The notes beneath the pieces are model-generated. The model did no database searches and was not told the DNA's origin. It worked only from the letters and a program-made list of their open reading frames with translations. From the NCBI GenBank assembly GCA_038231215.1, contig JBBRLS010000011.1, positions 30,032 to 94,031 on the forward strand: a stretch of DNA of 64,000 nt. The letters are read 5' to 3'. Shown piece after piece: positions 8,412 through 16,080 of this stretch. The stretch's first letter is position 1; each line of letters opens with the position of its first letter. Made by a program: the position numbers and the translations under genes. Source of the DNA: Schlegelella_A sp038231215. GTDB lineage: Bacteria > Pseudomonadota > Gammaproteobacteria > Burkholderiales > Burkholderiaceae_C.

Positions 8412-9498
8412 ATGGGGTATCCGCTTAGCTCCAGTCACTTCAATACCACTGGATGCCCGTCCAGTATATGCTTGCGTCTTGCTGGTGTTGGTTTCTTTCG
8501 CACCACGTCCGCATACGTCACCGGTTCGGTGATGACGGCCTGCTGCAGCAAGCGGTAGAAGAGCATGCCGCACGAGGCCGAGGTGCGGCGGTTGAAGCGG
8601 AACACGAACTCATTGAGATAGGCGTCGAGATGCTCTGGTTGAACCGAGCCGTGGTGCGTGCCCAGGATCCAGCGCTTGATGAGCGAGGCCACCCGGTGCA
8701 CGCCGGCCATCGACACATGGGCGGGCACGTCCGAGTAGGGAATGACCGTACGCCGGTGCTCATAGCCCAACTCGTTCAGCGACCGGTAGGCGGCCGAGCC
8801 GTCGGTGCGCACCTCGGCGCCGGGCTCGACGGCTTCCTGCACGAACGGGATCACGCAGGAGGCCGAGTCATCGGCGATGCGGCGAAGGCGAATTCGTCCG
8901 AACCCCTTGGGATGGAGCATCTCCACCGCAATGACCACCAGCACCTTGTCCGTATTGCTCTTGCGCCCTACCCGCGAGATCGGCTCCTGCCGGTCGGTGA
9001 GGGCGAGGAAGCTCTCATCGACTTCGACCTGGCCCTTGAGGCGATCCCGGCCGGGTCTGACCATTGCCCGGCGAAACCGGTGCAGCATGGTCCAGGCCGT
9101 CTCGTAGCTGCCAAGACCAAGCACGCGCTGCAGTCCGAGGGCGCTGACTCCCTGCTTCTGGTTGGTCAGATACCACGCCGCGGCCAGCCACACGCGCAGC
9201 GGCGTACGGGTCTTGTCGAAAATGGTGCCGGCCGTCACGGTGCTCTGTCGTCCGCAGTCCCGGCACATCAGGCGGCTGCGACTCGAACGGTACGGCGCGC
9301 CCGTACTGCCACACGCTGGGCAGACGAATCCGCCAGGCCAGCGCAGTTCCTCCAGATACGTCAGGCAGGCCTCTTCGCTGCCAAACCAATCCAAAAATCC
9401 GGTCCAGTTGCGCGGATAGTCCGTGCCCGCCACCGGCCCTGCTACCTGGACATCCATCCGCCGATCCTAGCTTGACTGGAGCTAAGCGGATACCCCTC
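8412..9498 (-). mobile_element. Complete IS1595-family insertion sequence, 1087 bp
   Basis: Terminal inverted repeats occupy 8412-8437 and 9473-9498 and match at 24 of 26 positions, mismatching only in the two outermost bases; the shared core includes GGGGTATCCGCTTAGC. An identical 8-bp duplication flanks both ends, so the boundaries are defined to the base. One intact transposase lies inside on the minus strand and its stop codon is within the left repeat. The element sits in the gap between pncB and the radical-SAM gene and disrupts neither. Intact ends, intact transposase and a perfect duplication indicate a recent insertion. Confidence 0.92.
8435..9457 (-). CDS. IS1595-family (ISXO2-like) transposase
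   Basis: A 340-residue transposase. The N-terminal zinc-ribbon has CPACG (about residues 46-50) and CRDCG some 20 residues later, typical of IS1595 enzymes. The ISXO2-like DDE domain follows, with VEVDESFLA carrying the first catalytic Asp, then TDGSAAYRSL, and an HVSMAGVHRVASLIKRW region in the C-terminal half. The ATG at 9457 lies just inside the right inverted repeat. No frameshift or internal stop is seen, so the element may still be active. Confidence 0.93.
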   Translation of the reverse strand: MDVQVAGPVAGTDYPRNWTGFLDWFGSEEACLTYLEELRWPGGFVCPACGSTGAPYRSSRSRLMCRDCGRQSTVTAGTIFDKTRTPLRVWLAAAWYLTNQKQGVSALGLQRVLGLGSYETAWTMLHRFRRAMVRPGRDRLKGQVEVDESFLALTDRQEPISRVGRKSNTDKVLVVIAVEMLHPKGFGRIRLRRIADDSASCVIPFVQEAVEPGAEVRTDGSAAYRSLNELGYEHRRTVIPYSDVPAHVSMAGVHRVASLIKRWILGTHHGSVQPEHLDAYLNEFVFRFNRRTSASCGMLFYRLLQQAVITEPVTYADVVRKKPTPARRKHILDGHPVVLK

Positions 9499-9506
9499 AT
9501 ATTCGT
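9499..9506. repeat. Right copy of 8-bp target-site duplication (ATATTCGT)
   Basis: Identical to 8404-8411 and immediately next to the right inverted repeat; it marks the insertion site, 18 bp before the next start codon. Confidence 0.9.
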
Positions 9507-9524
9507 ACAGCTCCTCTGCACGCC

Positions 9525-10784
9525 ATGAACCTCGATCGCAAGCTGGCAATCCTCGCCGACGCCGCCAAGTACGACGCCTCGTGCGCCTCGAGCGGCACGA
9601 CCAAGCGCCACTCGCTGGGCGGCAAGGGCATCGGCTCGACCGAGGGCGCGGGCATCTGCCACAGCTATACGCCCGACGGCCGCTGCATCTCGCTGCTCAA
9701 GATCCTGCTCACCAACTTCTGCACCTACGAGTGCCTCTATTGCGTCAACCGGGCTTCGAGCAACGTGCCGCGTGCGCGCTTCAGCATCGACGAGGTGGTG
9801 CAGCTCACGCTCGACTTCTATCGCCGCAACTGCATCGAGGGCCTGTTCCTGAGCTCGGGGATCATCCGCTCGCCCGACTACACCATGGAACAGGTGGTCG
9901 AAGTGGCGCGAGTGCTGCGCGAGGAGCACGACTTTCGCGGCTACATCCACTTGAAGACGATCCCCGAGGCGAGCGAGGAATTGCTCGCTCGCGCCGGTCG
10001 CTATGCCGATCGCCTCAGCATCAACGTCGAGCTGCCGACGGCGCAATCGCTGGCCGCGCTCGCGCCCGAAAAGGACGGCGCGGCGATCCGTCGCTCGATG
10101 GCGCGCCTTCGCTTGCACATCGACGAGGCCCGAGAAGCGCGCCGGCCCCGCCCGGCCGCATCGCAACCCAAACTGCCGCCCCGTCGCGCCCGCGCGCCGG
10201 TGTTCGCGCCAGCGGGGCAGAGCACGCAGATGATCGTCGGCGCCGATGCGACGAACGACCGCACCATCCTTGCCGCCAGCGCCACCCTCTACGGCTCTTA
10301 TCGCCTCAAGCGCGTCTACTACTCGGCGTTCAGCCCGATTCCCGATGCGGCACGAGCGCTGCCGCTCAACGCGCCGCCGCTGATCCGCGAGCATCGCCTC
10401 TATCAGGCCGACTGGCTGATCCGCTTCTACGGCTTCGCGCACGAGGAGATCGTCGGCGCGGGTGACGGCATGCTCAGCCTGGATCACGACCCCAAGCTGG
10501 CCTGGGCGCTGGCGCACCGCGAGCAGTTTCCGGTCGACCTGAACCGCGCCGCGAAGGAGATGTTGCTGCGCGTGCCCGGCCTCGGCGTGAAGGCGGTGGC
10601 GCGCCTGCTGCAGGCACGGCGCGTGCGGCGCGTTGTCGCGGCGGATCTCGAACGGCTGCATCTTCCGCTGGCGAAGGTATTGCCCTTCGTGCTAGTTGCC
10701 GACCATCGTCCCGGCCGCTCGCTGGAAGCGATCGATCTCGCGAGGCGCGTCGCACTGCCGCGGCAAGCTTCCCTGTTCGCTTGA
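9525..10784 (+). CDS. Radical SAM DNA modification/repair protein linked to uracil-DNA glycosylase
   Basis: A 419-residue radical SAM protein of the family annotated as putative DNA modification/repair protein and known to occur beside a UDG-like gene. The [4Fe-4S] motif CTYECLYC supplies Cys66, Cys70 and Cys73. The C-terminal portion carries a helix-hairpin-helix (MLLRVPGLGVKAVARLLQAR, about residues 346-365), suggesting DNA binding. The central region about residues 205-230 is Arg/Pro-rich. The substrate is unknown. The gene ends just before the UdgX-type gene (start 10838), so the two are an operon. The IS immediately upstream may have separated it from its original promoter. Confidence 0.85.
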   Translation: MNLDRKLAILADAAKYDASCASSGTTKRHSLGGKGIGSTEGAGICHSYTPDGRCISLLKILLTNFCTYECLYCVNRASSNVPRARFSIDEVVQLTLDFYRRNCIEGLFLSSGIIRSPDYTMEQVVEVARVLREEHDFRGYIHLKTIPEASEELLARAGRYADRLSINVELPTAQSLAALAPEKDGAAIRRSMARLRLHIDEAREARRPRPAASQPKLPPRRARAPVFAPAGQSTQMIVGADATNDRTILAASATLYGSYRLKRVYYSAFSPIPDAARALPLNAPPLIREHRLYQADWLIRFYGFAHEEIVGAGDGMLSLDHDPKLAWALAHREQFPVDLNRAAKEMLLRVPGLGVKAVARLLQARRVRRVVAADLERLHLPLAKVLPFVLVADHRPGRSLEAIDLARRVALPRQASLFA

Positions 10785-10837
10785 GGCGCGGCGACCGCGC
10801 GCCCGTCGCGGCCGCCGGGGCGCCCCTATCCTTGCGC

Positions 10838-12358
10838 ATGGAACCGGAAGTCGACCCAGCACGCGTGACGTCCTCCCCGACGAACGCACTCTCATCGAGC
10901 GCCGTGCGCAGCGTCACGCTTGCCGGCCCGATCGATCTCGCCGGCTTTCGCGCCGCGTGCCGACGCCTGTGGTCGGACCGCGTCGAGCCCGGCCGCGTCG
11001 AGTGGCATGTCGCCAACACCGCCGAAGGCGACCTCTTCGAAAGCGATGACCGCAAGAGCGAAGCCACTCTTCCCGCCGAGGCACCGCCGCCGCTTCGCGT
11101 GCCGCCGTCCTTCGTTTCGCTGTGCGAGAGCGTCGTTTTGCATCGCGACGCGCGCCGGTTCGGCCTTCTCTACAGGCTGCTCTGGCGTCTTTCGACCGAG
11201 CCGGAGCTACGCGGTGATCCGCTTGACGCCGACCGCATCGACGCCGAGCACATGGCGCAGTCGGTGCGTCGCGACATGCACAAGATGAAGGCCTTCGTCC
11301 GCTTTCGCACGATCTCCTCGGCGGACGGGGCGGCGCCGCAGCACGTCGCATGGTTCGAGCCCGAGCATCACATCGTCGAAGCGACCGCGCCGTTCTTCGC
11401 CCGCCGCTTCGCCCAGATGCGCTGGGTCGTTCTCACGCCCGAGCGGAGCGTCGAGTGGGACGGCCGGGCGCTGCAGTTCGGCCCGGGCGCGCGCAAGGAT
11501 CAGGCGCCGCCGGCCGACGCCGGCGAGGGGCTTTGGCTTACCTACTACGAGAACATCTTCAACCCGGCTCGGCTGAAGCTGGCGATGATGCAAAAGGAGA
11601 TGCCCCGTCGCTACTGGGCCAATCTTCCGGAGGCTGTACTCATCGACCCGCTCGCCGCGCACGCCGCCGAGAGGACCATGACGATGATCGCGCAAGGACC
11701 GAGCGAACCCGCAAGGCGACGCGCCGCGCCATCGCCAGCCCGCGCGGTCCGTCCGGGAGACCCCGGCGTCGCCGAGACACCCGCTTCGCTGCCGGCACTC
11801 ACCGAAGCGCTGCAGCGCTGCCGCGAATGCCCGATCGGCGAGCACGCGACGCGGGCGGTGCCCGGCGAGGGGCCGCGGCGCGCTCGCCTGATGTTCGTCG
11901 GCGAGCAGCCCGGCGATCAGGAAGACCTGCAAGGCCGGCCCTTCGTCGGCCCCGCGGGGCAACTTTTCGCTCGCGCCCTCGCCGAACTCGGCGTCGACCG
12001 GCGCGAGGTCTACATCAGCAACGCCGTCAAGCATTTCAAGTTCGAGCTGCGCGGCAAGCGCCGCATCCACAAGACGCCGGCGCAAGAGGAAGCCGCGGCC
12101 TGCCTGCACTGGCTGGAGACCGAGATCGCGCTCGTCGATCCGCAGGCGCTGATCGCCCTCGGCGCGACCGCAGCGCGCCAGCTCATGGGCCAGGCCGTCG
12201 CCGTGACCCGCGCCCGCGGCCAGTGGCAGAAGCGCGCCGACGGGCGGCGCGTGCTCATCACGCTGCATCCTTCGGCCCTGCTGCGCATGGAGGCGGAGGA
12301 CAAGGACGACGCCTACGCGGCGTGGCTGGCCGATCTGCGCCAGATCGCGGCACCCTGA
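10838..12358 (+). CDS. UdgX-type uracil-DNA glycosylase fused to a radical-SAM-linked N-terminal domain
   Basis: A 506-residue two-domain protein. The first about 270 residues are the domain of unknown function that accompanies the radical SAM partner; it contains YYENIFNPARLKLAMMQKEM near its end. The C-terminal domain is a family 4/5-like uracil-DNA glycosylase: CRECP for the iron-sulfur cluster, GEQPGDQED for uracil/water activation, and HPSALLR. It includes the insert KRRIH at residues 407-411, the loop that in Mycobacterium UdgX lets the His bond covalently to the deoxyribose after uracil excision. The ATG at 10838 was preferred; an earlier TTG at 10781 overlapping the previous stop is possible. 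Confidence 0.85.
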   Translation: MEPEVDPARVTSSPTNALSSSAVRSVTLAGPIDLAGFRAACRRLWSDRVEPGRVEWHVANTAEGDLFESDDRKSEATLPAEAPPPLRVPPSFVSLCESVVLHRDARRFGLLYRLLWRLSTEPELRGDPLDADRIDAEHMAQSVRRDMHKMKAFVRFRTISSADGAAPQHVAWFEPEHHIVEATAPFFARRFAQMRWVVLTPERSVEWDGRALQFGPGARKDQAPPADAGEGLWLTYYENIFNPARLKLAMMQKEMPRRYWANLPEAVLIDPLAAHAAERTMTMIAQGPSEPARRRAAPSPARAVRPGDPGVAETPASLPALTEALQRCRECPIGEHATRAVPGEGPRRARLMFVGEQPGDQEDLQGRPFVGPAGQLFARALAELGVDRREVYISNAVKHFKFELRGKRRIHKTPAQEEAAACLHWLETEIALVDPQALIALGATAARQLMGQAVAVTRARGQWQKRADGRRVLITLHPSALLRMEAEDKDDAYAAWLADLRQIAAP

Positions 12359-12448
12359 GCGGCCCGTTGTAAGGATATTTGCCGGGCGGCGACAAGCTGA
12401 CGTGGCCGTCCGGCCGCGATCCGCTCATCCCACTTCTGGAGTCTCCCG

Positions 12449-12754
12449 ATGAAAGCCTTCGCCGCTACCTTGATGTGTGCCTGCATGACCTTCGTTGCCG
12501 GCAGCGCCGTCGCCGCCAGCCACACGGAAAAAGGTGCCTCAGCACCGATGGCCAAGGACGCCATGATGATGAAGGAAATGTCCATGCAGGACTGCAAGGA
12601 CCACATGGCGATGGCCAAGAAGGACGACGCCATGACCAAGAAAGACGACGCCATGATGAAGAAGGACGCCATGTGCGCCGACATGATGAAGAAGGACGGG
12701 ATGATGAAAAAGGACGACGCCATGATGAAGAAGGACGAGCCGATGAAGAAGTAG
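12449..12754 (+). CDS. Exported pentapeptide MXKDX repeat protein
   Basis: A 101-residue protein with a cleavable signal peptide (MKAFAATLMCACMTFVAGSAVA) followed by a low-complexity Met/Lys/Asp tail. Units such as MTKKD, MMKKD and DDAM recur roughly every 5-7 residues from about residue 40 to the end. This matches the small MXKDX repeat family found in beta- and gammaproteobacteria. Function is not established; the alternating acidic, basic and Met residues would suit metal binding, which is inference. A GGAG ribosome-binding site (ctggagtctcccg) precedes the ATG, and a strong terminator follows, so it is probably monocistronic. Confidence 0.8.
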   Translation: MKAFAATLMCACMTFVAGSAVAASHTEKGASAPMAKDAMMMKEMSMQDCKDHMAMAKKDDAMTKKDDAMMKKDAMCADMMKKDGMMKKDDAMMKKDEPMKK

Positions 12755-12782
12755 GCTGGCCGACGAAACGGAGCTGTCCTAC

Positions 12783-12813
12783 AGCCCGGTCGGGTCGCGC
12801 CTGACCGGGCTTT
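12783..12813 (+). terminator. Intrinsic terminator after the MXKDX gene
   Basis: AGCCCGGTC (12783-12791) pairs with GACCGGGCT (12803-12811), 9 bp with an 11-nt loop, followed by TTTGGCTTG. It lies 28 bp after the stop codon. Confidence 0.75.
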
Positions 12814-12870
12814 GGCTTGTCCGATGCTTCAATGATCTGGCTGGCCCGCGGGGCCGAACGAAAGCACCGA

Positions 12871-13374
12871 ATGAACGACACGCACGCGCAACGCGAACTG
12901 CTCTGGAAGCTCATCAAGAACATCCGCTTCGCGATGTTCACCACGCGGCACGGCAACGGCCACCTTCACGCCAGGCCGATGACGACGCAGAACAAGGCGC
13001 TCGAGGCCGACGAGAGCCTGTGGTTCTTCATGTCGAAAAGCGGCGACCCGGCCGCCGACCTGATCGCCGACGCGGTCGTCAACCTCGTCTACGCCGACCC
13101 TTCGGAAGACACCTATGTCTCCGTATCCGGAACCGCGGCGGTGATCGAGGACGCGGCCAAGAAGCAGCAGCTCTGGAGCAAGCTGGCCCAAGCATGGTTC
13201 CCCGGCGGCGCTGGCGACCCCGATCTCGCGTTGGTCCAAGTGCAGATCATTCATGCCAACTACTGGGACGTGAAGGAAAGCAAGATCGTCCAGCTCTATG
13301 AGATGGCCAAGGCGGCCATGACGGGCAAGCCGCCCACCGACCTCGGCGAGCACGGCGAAGTGCGGATGCGCTGA
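12871..13374 (+). CDS. Pyridoxamine 5'-phosphate oxidase-family (general stress) protein
   Basis: A 167-residue flavin split-barrel protein of the PNPOx-like / general-stress-protein-26 group. Recognisable stretches are LIKNIRFAMFTTRHGNGHLH, ARPMTTQNKA and SLWFFMSKSGDPAADL, ending in YWDVKESKIVQLYEM. Such proteins bind FMN, F420 or haem; the specific cofactor and reaction cannot be assigned. The ATG at 12871 was chosen because conservation begins right after it; an upstream in-frame start would include the preceding terminator region. Confidence 0.8.
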   Translation: MNDTHAQRELLWKLIKNIRFAMFTTRHGNGHLHARPMTTQNKALEADESLWFFMSKSGDPAADLIADAVVNLVYADPSEDTYVSVSGTAAVIEDAAKKQQLWSKLAQAWFPGGAGDPDLALVQVQIIHANYWDVKESKIVQLYEMAKAAMTGKPPTDLGEHGEVRMR

Positions 13375-13523
13375 CAGAGACGGTCCCCGCTCGTCGGTAC
13401 AAGATCACGCGCGGGTCGCGGCCCGGCGGCGCAAGAGCGATCTGCGCCGGATCCCGGCCGCTGTTTCGGGCACCGCCGGCATGGGTCGGCCGATAACGTG
13501 GCGTCCAAGCCCGAAACGGAGCC

Positions 13524-13811
13524 ATGACCATGCGCCACGCCCCCTCCACCATGCACTTCTCGTCCGCCTATCCGACGCGCGCCTTCCGGCCGGCGGCACC
13601 GGCGGGAGCGATCGAATGGGAAGAGCTGCCCTCGCTGGCCGGATCGCTGGCTCAACGCATCGCTGCGGCCAACGCCCGGCCCTGGGACAGCACGCGGCCG
13701 GCCGAGCTCGATATCGGCGTGCCATCGCAACCCTTCCGCGAGCCGGTCGACGGACTGGCGATCCGCGAGGTCAACGAGCCCGACGTGTTCCGCCACTTCT
13801 TCGGTTCCTGA
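13524..13811 (+). CDS. Unknown protein, 95 residues
   Basis: I do not recognise this protein. It has no signal peptide or membrane segment. The middle is moderately acidic (AIEWEELPSLAGSLAQRIAA) and the end is LAIREVNEPDVFRHFFGS. The start at 13524 follows a ribosome-binding site (acggagcc), and codon use resembles neighbours, so it is probably a real gene. It lies alone between the flavin-binding protein and the MaoC gene. Confidence 0.6.
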   Translation: MTMRHAPSTMHFSSAYPTRAFRPAAPAGAIEWEELPSLAGSLAQRIAAANARPWDSTRPAELDIGVPSQPFREPVDGLAIREVNEPDVFRHFFGS

Positions 13812-13876
13812 TTCTCGCGGAAACAACGGCCGGCGCCCGGCTATCCTGAGCGCTTCGCAACGCCGCCCTCAGCATC

Positions 13877-14368
13877 GTGAACGAGACCGACCCGACCTAC
13901 GAATCCGACCGCCTGCATTGGGAAGACTTCGTGGTCGGCGAGACGCGCGAGTTCGGACACTACGAAGTGACGCGAGAGGCGGTTCTCGACTTCGCACGCC
14001 AGTTCGACCCGCAGCCCTTCCATCTCGACGACGACGCCGCAGCCGCCGCGCTGTTCGGCCGGCTCGCCGCGAGCGGCTGGCACACCTGCGCGATGGCGAT
14101 GCGCATGATGTGCGACGCCTACCTGCTGCGCGCGGCGAGCCTCGGATCGCCCGGCATCGAGCGCCTGGTCTGGCCCACGCCGGTGTTCCCGGGCGACGTG
14201 CTGAGCATGCGCAGCACCGTCCTCGAATCGCGGCCGCTCGCCAGCCGGCCGGGCGTCGGCCTGGTGCGCAGCCGGTCCGAAGTGCTGAACCAGAGCGGCG
14301 CGATCGTCCTGTCGATGGAAGGGGCGGGCTTCTACGCCCGCCGCGCCACCACGCCGCCGCCCGGCTGA
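13877..14368 (+). CDS. MaoC-family (R)-specific enoyl-CoA hydratase-like protein
   Basis: A 163-residue hot-dog fold protein. The hydratase 2 motif is FARQFDPQPFHLDDDAA: an Asp five residues before a His, the catalytic pair of (R)-specific enoyl-CoA hydratases. GLVRSRSEVLNQSGAIVLSM is the typical last strand-turn region. The substrate is not predictable; a role in fatty-acid or polyhydroxyalkanoate metabolism is possible. Translation starts at a GTG (13877) after CAGCATC, without a clear Shine-Dalgarno sequence. Confidence 0.85.
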   Translation: MNETDPTYESDRLHWEDFVVGETREFGHYEVTREAVLDFARQFDPQPFHLDDDAAAAALFGRLAASGWHTCAMAMRMMCDAYLLRAASLGSPGIERLVWPTPVFPGDVLSMRSTVLESRPLASRPGVGLVRSRSEVLNQSGAIVLSMEGAGFYARRATTPPPG

Positions 14369-14499
14369 ATCGCGTGACTTAGTTCGTTGCGTCGAGGGCG
14401 GCGCACGACGCTGTCGGCAGCCCGAGGCGTGACAATCGTCTGCTCGCGCCAGCCGGGCAGGCAGGGCGCCAACCCACTGGCAGGAGCCGGCGCACGCGC

Positions 14500-16080
14500 A
14501 TGGCGATGAACCCGGCACACGCTACCCACGACCCAGGAGAGCCTCTCGGTGCTCGGCTGTCGCACGGTCACGCGCTGCCGGCCGGCACCTACTTGCGCGA
14601 CTACGAGATCACGGGGCTGATCGGCGAAGGCGGCTTCGGCATCGTCTACCTCGCCTGGGACCACTCGCTGCAGCGCAAGGTCGCCATCAAGGAATACCTG
14701 CCGGCCTCGCTGGCGGTGCGGATCGTCGGCGCCATGCCCGTCGTCGTCCGGTCCGAGCGCCAAATCGACATCTACAAGGCCGGGCTGAAGAGCTTCGTCA
14801 ATGAAGCGCGCCTGCTCGCCCGCTTCGACCACGCGTCGCTGGTCAAGGTCTATCGCTTCTGGGAAGAGAACGGCACGGCCTACATGGTCATGCCCTTCTA
14901 CGAAGGACCGACGCTCAAGGCGGCGCTCGCCGAGCTCGGGCACGTGCCCAGCGAGACCGAGTTGCGCGCCTGGCTGAAGCCCGTCCTCAATGCGGTCGCG
15001 CTGCTGCACGACAGCCATCTCTGGCATCAGAACATCGGCCCCGACGGCATCGTGCTGACGCCGGTCGGTCCGGTGCTGTGCGGCTTCGGCGCCGCCGAGC
15101 ACACCATCGCCGCACTCCATCACACGCCGGCGGCTGCCCTCAAGCCCGGCTTCGCGGCCATCGAGCAATACGGCGGTGCCGCCGAGACGACGCGCGGCGC
15201 GTGGACCGATCTCTATGCGCTTGGCGCCGTCGTCTACTCTGCGATCACCGGCAGCGCCCCGCCGCCGGCAGCAGATCGACTCGCCCAGGACCCGGTCCAG
15301 CCGCTTTCGGCGATCGCCGCCGGCCTGTACAGCGAGCGCTTCCTGGCCGCCGTCGACGCGGCCATGGCGATCGAGCCGGAGCGCCGACCGCGCGACCACC
15401 TCCAGTTCAGATCACTGATGGGCGATATCGATGCGGCGGAGCCGGTCGCGCTGGCACCGCCGCCCGACCTGATGCACGAGCCCTTTGTCGGCCAGCGTGG
15501 CGGCGAGCGCGAGATCACGGTTCCCGACCGGCCCCTGATGGCCTTGGGCGATGTCGCGGCCAAGCCCGGCGTCCGCCCGGCCGCAACTGCGGCAGCAGCC
15601 CGGCCGGCCGCTGCCGAGCGAAAGGCCGCGGCACGCGCCGGCAACGACAGCGTGCTGCCGCGCCCGTCCGCACCTTCACCCTCGTGGATGCGCTCCGGCG
15701 CGATGCGCCGAATCTTCGGCAAGCGCGCGCTGTACGGACTGGTCGCCGGGACCGGGGCGCTGATCGGCGTCGCCGCACTCGGCCTGCAATTCTACGCGCG
15801 GCAGGCGAGCCACCCCACGACCGCCGCGACGCCAGCCTCGGCCACGGCGCCCGAGACGGTCACGACGACGCCCCCGGCGACGGCAGTCGCTACCGGAACA
15901 AACGCCACGCCCATTCCCTCGGCAATGCAGGCAAGCGCCCCGGCCGCACCACCGGAAGATCTTTCGCCGCCGGCCACCGCAGCCGAGCGCCAGGCCCGCT
16001 GCACCGAGATCCTGCAAAAGGCTTCGCTCGAACGCATCACCGTGGCCGAAACCAACTTCTTCAAAAGGGAGTGCAAATGA
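14500..16080 (+). CDS. Membrane-anchored Ser/Thr pseudokinase (module copy 1)
   Basis: A 526-residue Hanks-type kinase-fold protein. The glycine loop GEGGFG (42-47) and VAIK lysine (Lys64) are intact and the helix-C Glu is kept (FVNEARLL). The catalytic loop HRDIAPDN of its paralogue is HQNIGPDG here (176-183), so both the catalytic Asp and the metal-binding Asn are lost, and DFG has become GFG (195-197). Phosphotransfer is therefore unlikely; ATP may still bind. After the kinase fold come a disordered Ala/Pro linker, one membrane helix (LYGLVAGTGALIGVAALGLQ, about 410-429), a Thr/Ala-rich periplasmic stalk and a conserved tail CTEILQKASLERIT ending KRECK. The stop overlaps the lipoprotein start (ATGA). 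Its downstream paralogue begins at 17348. Confidence 0.85.
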   Translation: MAMNPAHATHDPGEPLGARLSHGHALPAGTYLRDYEITGLIGEGGFGIVYLAWDHSLQRKVAIKEYLPASLAVRIVGAMPVVVRSERQIDIYKAGLKSFVNEARLLARFDHASLVKVYRFWEENGTAYMVMPFYEGPTLKAALAELGHVPSETELRAWLKPVLNAVALLHDSHLWHQNIGPDGIVLTPVGPVLCGFGAAEHTIAALHHTPAAALKPGFAAIEQYGGAAETTRGAWTDLYALGAVVYSAITGSAPPPAADRLAQDPVQPLSAIAAGLYSERFLAAVDAAMAIEPERRPRDHLQFRSLMGDIDAAEPVALAPPPDLMHEPFVGQRGGEREITVPDRPLMALGDVAAKPGVRPAATAAAARPAAAERKAAARAGNDSVLPRPSAPSPSWMRSGAMRRIFGKRALYGLVAGTGALIGVAALGLQFYARQASHPTTAATPASATAPETVTTTPPATAVATGTNATPIPSAMQASAPAAPPEDLSPPATAAERQARCTEILQKASLERITVAETNFFKRECK

